Source: Fictibacillus terranigra (lineage in GTDB: Bacteria; Bacillota; Bacilli; Bacillales; Fictibacillaceae). From it: a stretch of DNA of 64,000 nucleotides. The position numbers and the translations under genes were made by a program. The stretch is from the NCBI RefSeq assembly GCF_030412265.1, contig NZ_JAUHLN010000004.1:310001-374000 (forward strand), given 5' to 3'. The notes beneath the pieces are model-generated. The model worked only from the letters and a program-made list of their open reading frames with translations. It was not told where the DNA came from and searched no databases. Of the stretch, positions 58,646-64,000 are shown piece by piece; the first letter of the stretch is position 1, and every line of letters begins with the position of its first letter.

Positions 58646-60049
58646 ATGGCTATGGCAAAAGAAACAGCCAACCACAAGCAAAACGCACTAAATAAAGGAA
58701 AAACGATCCCGCTCAAAATTAAACGCCTTGGCATTAATGGGGAGGGAGTTGGTTTTTATAAACGGACGGTGGTTTTTGTTCCAGGTGCTCTTCCTGGTGA
58801 AGAAATAACTGCGCAGATAGAAAAAGTGTATCCCAACCGTGCGGAAGCAAAAGTAAAAAGCATCCGCAAAAAATCAAAAGAACGGGTGGTTCCGCCCTGT
58901 CCGATCTACGAACAGTGCGGAGGCTGCCAGCTGCAGCACCTGAGCTATGAAGGACAGCTGAAAGAGAAGCAGGACGTTGTCCGTCAGGCTTTTGAGCGGT
59001 ATACGAAGATAAAGCCGGAAAATCTGCCCCTAAAAACAACGATCGGAATGGAACATCCTTGGGAATACCGCAACAAGAGCCAGCTTCAAACAGCCAAAGA
59101 TAAAGAAAAAGTGATTGCGGGGCTCTATGGATTAAATTCACACCGCATCATCGACCTGGATCAGTGCATGGTACAGCACCCTGAGACGGTTCGCGTAACA
59201 AATGCTGTCAAAAAAATTCTTGAGGACCTTAACATCCCCATTTATGATGAGAAAAAACGTACGGGAATTATCAGAACGATCGTAGTCAGGACAGGCTTTG
59301 AAACAGAGGAAACACAGTTGGTATTAGTGACCGCCCAACAAAAGATTCCACGTAAAGAATTACTGGTTTCCGAAATCAAGAAACGTCTTCCCTATATTAC
59401 ATCCATTGTTCAAAACGTTAATGATAAGAAAACATCCATTATTTTCGGTGATAAAACTCTTCCATTGGAAGGGCCGGAAACCATCGGTGAGAAATTAGGG
59501 GAACTGTCCTTTGATCTGTCGGCTCGCGCCTTCTTTCAGCTGAATCCTAAGCAAACGGTAAAATTGTATGATGAAGCGAAGAAAGCGGCGAAGTTAAGCG
59601 GAACTGAAAAAGTAGTGGACGCATATTGCGGTGCTGGAACAATCGGCCTCTGGCTTGCTCCAGACGCACGTGAAGTCAGAGGGATGGACGTCATCGCTGA
59701 GTCTATAAGAAACGCTAAAGAAAACGCGAAACGGCATGGATTTGCTAATACACATTATGAGACAGGCAAAGCAGAGGAAATTCTTCCTAAATGGCTGAAG
59801 GAAGGATGGCAGCCGGACGTCATCGTTGTTGATCCCCCGAGAACGGGCTGTGATCAGGCCTTCTTAAAAACAGTAGGAAAAATCAAGCCGAAAAGAATGG
59901 TCTATGTTTCATGCAACCCATCCACGTTAGCAAAAGATGTCCACATGTTGATAAGTGAAGGGTTTAAAGTGGAAAGCCTTACTCCTGTGGATATGTTTCC
60001 ACATACGGCTCATGTCGAAGTGGTATGTTCACTTGTTCGTGACAAATAA
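58646..60049 (+). CDS. rlmCD: 23S rRNA (uracil-C5)-methyltransferase RlmCD
   Basis: 467 residues: N-terminal TRAM domain (about 15-75), a [4Fe-4S] motif C-x5-C-x2-C ([10 protein letters not shown]), and a SAM methyltransferase with the catalytic Cys in [12 protein letters not shown] and DPPRTGCD. The B. subtilis homologue (YefA/RlmCD class) methylates U747 and U1939 of 23S rRNA. The first or the third codon may be the start. It ends at a strong terminator. Confidence 0.9.
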   Translation: MAMAKETANHKQNALNKGKTIPLKIKRLGINGEGVGFYKRTVVFVPGALPGEEITAQIEKVYPNRAEAKVKSIRKKSKERVVPPCPIYEQCGGCQLQHLSYEGQLKEKQDVVRQAFERYTKIKPENLPLKTTIGMEHPWEYRNKSQLQTAKDKEKVIAGLYGLNSHRIIDLDQCMVQHPETVRVTNAVKKILEDLNIPIYDEKKRTGIIRTIVVRTGFETEETQLVLVTAQQKIPRKELLVSEIKKRLPYITSIVQNVNDKKTSIIFGDKTLPLEGPETIGEKLGELSFDLSARAFFQLNPKQTVKLYDEAKKAAKLSGTEKVVDAYCGAGTIGLWLAPDAREVRGMDVIAESIRNAKENAKRHGFANTHYETGKAEEILPKWLKEGWQPDVIVVDPPRTGCDQAFLKTVGKIKPKRMVYVSCNPSTLAKDVHMLISEGFKVESLTPVDMFPHTAHVEVVCSLVRDK

Positions 60050-60085
60050 AAAAGAAAGGGAGCCATTTCCCTTTCTTTTTTATGT
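60048..60085 (+). terminator. Rho-independent terminator
   Basis: AAAGAAAGGGA / TCCCTTTCTTT stem with six T after rlmCD. Confidence 0.9.
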
Positions 60086-60149
60086 GGATACCCTATGTTG
60101 CATCAAGAATCAACCTCCTTTCTTCCTTCAATACAGGAAAAAACTTTAA

Positions 60150-60356
60150 CTATCCACAATGATTGTTGAAAAGTATTTTATTAATCGATATTTTCTGACA
60201 TATTCACACAATCCACAATGTTATCCACTGCTTGTGAATATACAAAATAATAAAAATTTTATAAAGACCAATTTATTCGACTGAAAATTTACAAAGTCTA
60301 TAAAAAGGACAAAAGTTATCCACGATATTAACAGACTGTGGATAAAGTTACCCACA
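60150..60356. promoter_or_regulatory. Cluster of DnaA-box-like 9-mers in a gene-free AT-rich gap
   Basis: Against the DnaA box TTATCCACA I see one perfect match (TGTGGATAA, 60337-60345, minus), four with one change (60150 CTATCCACA, 60221 TTATCCACT, 60316 TTATCCACG, 60348 TTACCCACA) and three with two changes (60200, 60209, and 60233 on minus). The 375-bp gap between rlmCD and the next gene holds nothing else but two terminators. dnaA, dnaN, rnpA or recF are not in the window, so this is not evidence of oriC; a DnaA-binding cluster of regulatory or titration type is the simplest reading. Confidence 0.6.
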
Positions 60357-60383
60357 AGAAATAAAGTTAGTCATAATATTTTC

Positions 60384-60426
60384 TCAGAAAAAGCCCGTTC
60401 TCTTTAGAGAAGGGCTTTTTCTTTTA
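60384..60426. terminator. Bidirectional terminator
   Basis: AGAAAAAGCCC.TTCTCT / AGAGAA.GGGCTTTTTCT stem separates the DnaA-box region from the minus-strand small gene. Confidence 0.9.
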
Positions 60427-60594
60427 TCGATTAAGCTGTCGGCGATCGGCTTCTTCTGCACGCTCTAATGCTTCACGGTCATCCTGGTCAGCTACCTCGG
60501 ATGAATACTGTACATCTACACCTTCAGGCTGCTGTTGATCAGCTTCTGTCAGACCGTCCTTTTCATTAGTAAATCGGTTCTTTTCGTTTTCCAC
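60424..60594 (-). CDS. Small acidic protein (56 aa, GTG start)
   Basis: GTG behind AAGGAGG encodes ENEKNRFTNEKDGLTEADQQ ... ALERAEEADRRQLNR, highly charged and helical, no cysteine or membrane part. Not recognised; composition recalls small sporulation or stress proteins of Bacilli. Confidence 0.6.
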   Translation of the reverse strand: MENEKNRFTNEKDGLTEADQQQPEGVDVQYSSEVADQDDREALERAEEADRRQLNR

Positions 60595-60655
60595 AGTAAA
60601 TTCCTCCTTCGCAAGTTTTTCGCAGAAAGTTGACTGGCCACTATTGAAGACTCAT

Positions 60656-60799
60656 CTACTTTGTTTGGGAAGATAAATGGTTATTGTATTCATTTTTTCC
60701 CCTGCCGTCTGCGGCCTTAAACTCCTCTTTGTAGAGGATCTCCTGTGTCTTGGTAAGGTCTGCGTTCCGTTCTTCAGCCTGTCGTTTTTTGCTTTTCAA
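60656..60799 (-). CDS. YfhE-like small protein (47 aa, TTG start)
   Basis: From TTG with GGGGGAA upstream: KSKKRQAEERNADLTKTQEI, LYKEEFKAADGRG. The L.KTQE.LY..EFK.AD pattern is that of YfhE proteins, small and of unknown function. A 23-codon upstream extension without a site was rejected. YfhD/YfhE-like genes and the yfhF-like gene at 62.8 kb recall the yfh region of B. subtilis. Confidence 0.6.
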   Translation of the reverse strand: MKSKKRQAEERNADLTKTQEILYKEEFKAADGRGKNEYNNHLSSQTK

Positions 60800-60902
60800 G
60801 GCCGTTCCCCCTTTTGGATAATAAAAAAGAAGATAACCCAGCAAGTTAAACGTTCTGTACTGAGTCATCCCCTTTATAGTTTGGCTTAAACAGCGTCAAT
60901 TA

Positions 60903-61469
60903 TTAAGCTTCTTTCAATTGATCTTCTTCATAACCTTCCACATGATTTTGATTCCTTAACTGATGAAGCATGTAGTTATCTTTTTCAATCTGATACAGGT
61001 TATAAAGATCCCGTTCACGGTTCAGCTGCTCATAGATGTCGGCCCGTGACTCATTGGCCAAAGTGACAAACGGAATTTTTTCTGCGGCTTTCTGAGACCG
61101 GATATTGTTTTTGCGTATTCGCATAAAAACCGTCTGAATATCTTTTTCATAAAATAATTCAGAAAGAAAACTTTCTTTCGCAAGCTTATTGTAGCCCTTG
61201 CCAAAATAAGGCTGTCCTAACCAGGTGCCCAGAAATCCACAGCCATCCTGAACGTCATACAAGCTTATGGCTCCGATCGGGTTGTACCACTCATCCAGAA
61301 TGGTTCTGGAAATCGTTTCCCCTCGTTCTTCTTCTTCGATCGTCTGCTTGGTCAAAAACATAAACTCCTCAAGGGAGTCCGCTTTTTGACGAACAAAAGG
61401 AAAGACATCAGGGTGTGCCATTAAATTGAAAAGAACATGACAGTCGTTTAAATCACGCTTTTTTAACAA
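60903..61469 (-). CDS. GNAT family N-acetyltransferase (TTG start)
   Basis: 188 residues: LLKKRDLNDCHVLFNLMAHP at the start, GFLGTWLGQPYFGKGYNKLA as the acetyl-CoA binding motif A. Acts on an unknown amine; the DxxxxHP...R start resembles RimJ/RimL-like relatives. TTG with AGGAGGGG upstream is the start; the longer frame to 61607 runs through a terminator and a tRNA-like RNA and is not coding. The ribosome binding site can be hidden in a CCCTC-TAG-GAGGG stem, so both transcription and translation may be controlled. Confidence 0.82.
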   Translation of the reverse strand: MLKKRDLNDCHVLFNLMAHPDVFPFVRQKADSLEEFMFLTKQTIEEEERGETISRTILDEWYNPIGAISLYDVQDGCGFLGTWLGQPYFGKGYNKLAKESFLSELFYEKDIQTVFMRIRKNNIRSQKAAEKIPFVTLANESRADIYEQLNRERDLYNLYQIEKDNYMLHQLRNQNHVEGYEEDQLKEA

Positions 61470-61488
61470 TTTAACCCCTCCTAGAGGG

Positions 61489-61538
61489 CAGAAAAATCCC
61501 ACCCTCGAATTAAGAATAAAAATTAATTCGGGGTGGGA
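61489..61538 (-). terminator. Strong terminator overlapping the tRNA-like RNA
   Basis: Sixteen base pairs with one bulge: the 5' arm (TCCCACCC C GAATTAA) is also the 3' half of the T-arm and acceptor of the tRNA-like RNA; the 3' arm is TTAATTCGA GGGTGGGA with TTTTTC. The two structures exclude each other. Confidence 0.8.
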
Positions 61539-61592
61539 ATCGAACCCACTAGGACCAGATATTCTGGTGGCGCACCAATTGCCTTCCCTAAG
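61525..61592 (-). ncRNA. tRNA-like (pseudo-tRNA) leader RNA
   Basis: 68 nt on the minus strand. It has a perfect T-arm (GTGGG TTCGATT CCCAC), a D-arm-like GGC AATTGGTGC GCC, a central stem ACCAG / CTGGT with a 5-nt loop AATAT in place of an anticodon loop, and an acceptor CTTAGGG / CCCGAAT with 5 of 7 pairs. No CCA and no usable anticodon. It is not a functional tRNA by eye. Its 3' half is shared with a terminator, suggesting a regulatory switch for the GNAT gene. Pseudo-tRNAs have been described in the B. cereus group. Confidence 0.6.
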
Positions 61593-61658
61593 GTTTTGCG
61601 TATTCATTTATACTTGAATCATATGCTATTTTTTATAAAAAGAAAATAGGTTTTTTGT

Positions 61659-62801
61659 TTATTTTTTGTGAAAATATTGGTTATTTTTATACACGATTTT
61701 TCCTTCAATCATGGTCATCACCGGAAGAGAATAAAAATGAAAAGGATGCGCTGTCCAGATAGTGATATCTGCGTCTTTACCGGGCTCCAGGCTGCCGATT
61801 CGATCAGCAACACCAAGATTTTTTGCTGGATTGATTGTAATTCCCCGCAATGCATTCTCTTCACTCAGGCCCTCGCGGACGGCAAGAGCTGCACACACAT
61901 TTAAATAATGGATCGGTGTATAGGGATGATCGGTTGTAATCGATACTTCTATACCATGGTCTGTGAGAATTCTATACGTATCCCATGTTTTGTTCTTCAA
62001 TTCAATCTTTGATCGTCTCGTAAGGGTTGGGCCGACTGAAACCTGGAGCCCCCGTCCCGACAGCTCTTCGGCTACTAGATGGCCTTCTGTACAATGTTCA
62101 ATACGGAGATCAAGATTGAACTCATCGGCCAGCCTGACAGCAGAGAGGATATCATCCGCTCGGTGGGCGTGTATTCGCACAGGAATTTCACGGTTTAAGG
62201 CAGCGATCAGGGGAACAATCCTTAAATCTCCTGAAAAAGAAGAGCTTTTGGCGTGATAAAAAGCTTCTCGGAGCATTCCCATGATTCCCATTCGAGTGAT
62301 GGAATTGTTTTCTCTGCCGCTGTGAATTCTTTTTGGGTTTTCGCCGAGTGCAAGCTTTAGGCCAGCCAGCTCCTTGATCAGCATTTTTCGAATATCTTTT
62401 CCAACAGTCTTGATAACGGATGTTGTTCCGCCGATTACATTGGCGCTTCCCGGCATTATATGGACCGCTGTTATGCCATGCTTGATGGCATCCTGAAAGC
62501 CGCTGTCCAGTGGATGGCAGCCGTCGATTGCCCGGATATGAGGAGTGAGTACTTCATTTGTTTCATTTGCGTCGTTCCCGGCCCAACCCGTGCCCTCATC
62601 ATAAAGACCCAAATGTGTGTGGACGTCGATGAGACCTGGCATAAGGTGAGTTCCTTCAGCCTGGATGATCTCCATATCCGAGGCTGCTTCAATGAAGGGT
62701 GCAAGCCGGACGATTTTACCGTTTTGTATAAAGAGATCCCCCCTTTGCAAAACGGGAGAGGCAATCGGGTAAATCCGAGCTCCTTTAATCAGTATTTTCA
62801 A
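61659..62801 (-). CDS. Amidohydrolase family protein (imidazolonepropionase-like)
   Basis: 380 residues of the metal-dependent hydrolase superfamily. GLIDVHTHLGLYDEG supplies the first HxH metal site; RIHAHRADDI and EHCTEGH the later His; TTDHPYTP the metal-bridging Asp. It resembles bacterial cytosolic amidohydrolases annotated near imidazolonepropionase; the substrate is unknown, probably a cyclic amide or peptide. The ribosome binding site (TAGGTGAATGC) is moderate. Confidence 0.85.
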   Translation of the reverse strand: MKILIKGARIYPIASPVLQRGDLFIQNGKIVRLAPFIEAASDMEIIQAEGTHLMPGLIDVHTHLGLYDEGTGWAGNDANETNEVLTPHIRAIDGCHPLDSGFQDAIKHGITAVHIMPGSANVIGGTTSVIKTVGKDIRKMLIKELAGLKLALGENPKRIHSGRENNSITRMGIMGMLREAFYHAKSSSFSGDLRIVPLIAALNREIPVRIHAHRADDILSAVRLADEFNLDLRIEHCTEGHLVAEELSGRGLQVSVGPTLTRRSKIELKNKTWDTYRILTDHGIEVSITTDHPYTPIHYLNVCAALAVREGLSEENALRGITINPAKNLGVADRIGSLEPGKDADITIWTAHPFHFYSLPVMTMIEGKIVYKNNQYFHKK

Positions 62802-62846
62802 TCTGCATTCACCTAATTTTCTATTTTTTTCTAGTTCTATTGTAAC

Positions 62847-63743
62847 TTATTTCAGTAAATCTTTTAATGCTTCCTGAAGCCTGGGAAAACAAAATTTAAA
62901 TCCACTCTGAAGTGCTTTTTCTGGGTAGGCATGCTGACCTTCAAGAATGAGTACACTCATCTCACCAAGTACGGTTTTTATGGCCAAGGCAGGAGCGGGC
63001 AGCCAATGAGGCCTTCGGATGATTTCTCCCAGTTCTTTTCCGAAATCGTTATTTTGAACAGGAAAGGGGGAAGTGACGTTTAAAGGACCCTCGATTTCTG
63101 ATTCTACAGCATATGCAATAAGCCTTGCAGCGTCTTCCAGATGAACCCATGAGATCCACTGCCGTCCAGATCCGATCCTTCCGCCGGCGAATAACTTATA
63201 CGGCATCTCCATTTGAGAAAGAGCACCGCCTTTTTTGCTTAAGACTACCCCGAATCGTGTGAAGACTGTTCTGATTCCCAGTTCTTTTGCTTCACTCGCT
63301 TTTTGTTCCCACTTTTGTGCGACGGCAGATAAGAAATTTTCATTCTTAGGTGATGATCGTTCGGTAAAGCGCTCTTGTTCAGCGCTCCCATAATAGCCAA
63401 CAGCTGAAGCGTTAACAAGGACGGATGGTTTTTCGGGAAGTTTACCAAGAATGCGCAAGACTTCTTCTGTTGCTTGCAGGCGGCTTTCCATTATGTTTTT
63501 CTTTTTTTCCTCCGTCCATCGGCCGTGGATGCTTTCACCCGCAAGATTAATAAAGGCATCCATACCATCCAGTTCTTTTTCGGGAGAGCTGGAGGAGCCT
63601 AGCCACTCCACAAAATGAAGATTATCGTCATCAGTCACTTTTCTTGAACGTGTTAAGATGTACACTTCATGATGATCTGAGAGCAGAAGATCCGTTACTG
63701 CTGAACCGATCAGCCCTGTGCCTCCTGTAATCGCGATTTTCAT
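62847..63743 (-). CDS. yfhF: TIGR01777 family NAD-dependent epimerase/dehydratase (YfhF type)
   Basis: 298 residues of extended SDR fold. N-terminal GGTGLIGSAV (TGxxGxxG) binds the dinucleotide; NLAGESIHGRWTEEKKKNIM and SAVGYYGSAEQE are family markers, and the C-terminus (VLGEMSVLILEGQHAYPEKA) carries the DUF1731 domain. Some relatives act in cell division or sugar metabolism; the role here is unknown. GGAGG precedes ATG. Confidence 0.88.
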   Translation of the reverse strand: MKIAITGGTGLIGSAVTDLLLSDHHEVYILTRSRKVTDDDNLHFVEWLGSSSSPEKELDGMDAFINLAGESIHGRWTEEKKKNIMESRLQATEEVLRILGKLPEKPSVLVNASAVGYYGSAEQERFTERSSPKNENFLSAVAQKWEQKASEAKELGIRTVFTRFGVVLSKKGGALSQMEMPYKLFAGGRIGSGRQWISWVHLEDAARLIAYAVESEIEGPLNVTSPFPVQNNDFGKELGEIIRRPHWLPAPALAIKTVLGEMSVLILEGQHAYPEKALQSGFKFCFPRLQEALKDLLK

Positions 63744-63845
63744 GCCATATCCTCCATTTCCTAATTTCCCGTTATTTTATTTAAATATTAAGAATATTTG
63801 GTATAATTACTTTGTAATTATATCAATCTTTTAAGGGGGAGCCTA

Positions 63846-64000
63846 ATGGAAACACAGCCGAGTACGATTAAAAAGAGAAGCAATCCAATCACAAAGACAA
63901 TGATTTGGATTGCGATTGCCCTGGCGGGAGGATTAAGTTTATCTGTAATTGCCCTGCAGAGGGACGAGCACATCAACGCCATATGGTTTGTTGTGGCATC
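63846..64000 (+). CDS. CstA-type carbon starvation / pyruvate transporter, 5' part only
   Basis: The window ends after 51 codons. The visible part, METQPSTIKKRSNPITKTMI and ALAGGLSLSVIALQRDEHIN then AIWFVVAS, follows the N-terminus of CstA/BtsT-type proteins, which end their first helix in AL.R.E.INA.W.VVAS. These are peptide or pyruvate/H+ symporters. GGGGGAG precedes ATG. Confidence 0.7.
   Translation, partial: METQPSTIKKRSNPITKTMIWIAIALAGGLSLSVIALQRDEHINAIWFVVA

Noticed and set aside
60150-60356. Chromosomal origin of replication
   Set aside because: DnaA-box-like sites are present, but no dnaA, dnaN, recF, gyrB or rpmH gene lies within the window.
61525-61592. A functional tRNA gene
   Set aside because: T-arm is good, but the central loop has five bases with no anticodon, the acceptor has mismatches and no CCA follows.
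61470-61607. N-terminal extension of the GNAT protein
   Set aside because: The extra codons translate the tRNA-like RNA and a terminator; a TTG with a perfect ribosome binding site begins the conserved domain.
1-64000. CRISPR array, prophage or insertion sequence
   Set aside because: No spaced direct repeats, cas genes, integrase, transposase or phage structural genes were seen; tandem repeats found are paralogous short genes.

Overview
The window looks like chromosome of an endospore-forming member of the Bacillaceae, in the Bacillus/Fictibacillus neighbourhood. The reasons are a moderate G+C content, strong AGGAGG ribosome binding sites, frequent TTG/GTG starts, an S-box (SAM-I) riboswitch, GerP-type spore proteins, a CotS-type kinase, PdaA, bacillithiol synthesis (BshB2) and InhA-type proteases. 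Gene order around YfkJ, YihY/YfkH, YfkD, YfkAB, PdaA and RlmCD recalls the yfk/yfj region of Bacillus subtilis. I saw no prophage, insertion sequence or CRISPR array.

Layout. 0.2-9.6 kb: a DUF2188-like protein, three tandem copies of an unrecognised short-peptide gene, a methyltransferase, MerR/AHSA1 and SdpR/SdpI-like pairs, a uracil-DNA-glycosylase-like protein, a broken Nudix gene, YojF/BshB2, pyridoxal kinase and a PTS EIIA. 9.6-15.1 kb: a methionine block (MetH and the YitJ-type fusion) under one SAM riboswitch. 15.3-16.2 kb: three tandem GerPA/GerPF-like genes. 16.3-22.6 kb: beta-lactamase fold protein, amino acid permease, NhaC antiporter, CotS kinase, PAP2 phosphatase and two small genes. 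22.7-27.2 kb: a LacI-controlled sugar ABC transporter whose alpha-glucosidase gene survives only as a fragment. 27.2-31.6 kb: a spore-type island with a peroxiredoxin carrying an in-frame TGA at the catalytic position, a Gly/Tyr-rich protein, two Hsp20 proteins and a rearranged, divergent gerP cluster. 31.6-37.7 kb: an attenuator-controlled VmlR-like ABC-F protein, a Bacillales repeat, AIM24 and a YfmR-like ABC-F protein. 38-45 kb: two lysine-rich secreted proteins and two tandem InhA metalloproteases. 45.2-51 kb: a leader peptide with attenuator before an RsgA GTPase, two broken genes (YjbQ, sirtuin), LMW phosphatase, GNAT, YtxH, YihY and VanZ-like proteins. 51-60 kb: YkuV, an MFS transporter, YfkD, HxlR, YfkAB, class I fumarase, PdaA and RlmCD. 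60-64 kb: a cluster of DnaA-box-like 9-mers, small stress-type proteins, a GNAT gene behind a tRNA-like leader, an amidohydrolase, a TIGR01777 epimerase and the start of a CstA-type gene.

Most notable. (1) The peroxiredoxin at 27.2-27.9 kb has UGA where the peroxidatic Cys codon should be. The next 11 nt lead into a 6-bp hairpin with a GGUC loop, the geometry of a bacterial SECIS element, so it is a candidate selenoprotein. (2) A 68-nt tRNA-like RNA at 61.5 kb shares its T-arm with a strong terminator just before a GNAT gene. (3) Three tandem 28-32 residue peptides share a core S-x-T-x-x-[ED]-P-R-x-G-P-[ND]-S. (4) Two ribosome-type attenuators with short leader ORFs precede ribosome-associated factors (VmlR-like ABC-F and RsgA). 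(5) A 0.2-kb AT-rich gap carries about eight DnaA-box-like 9-mers although no dnaA or dnaN gene is in the window.
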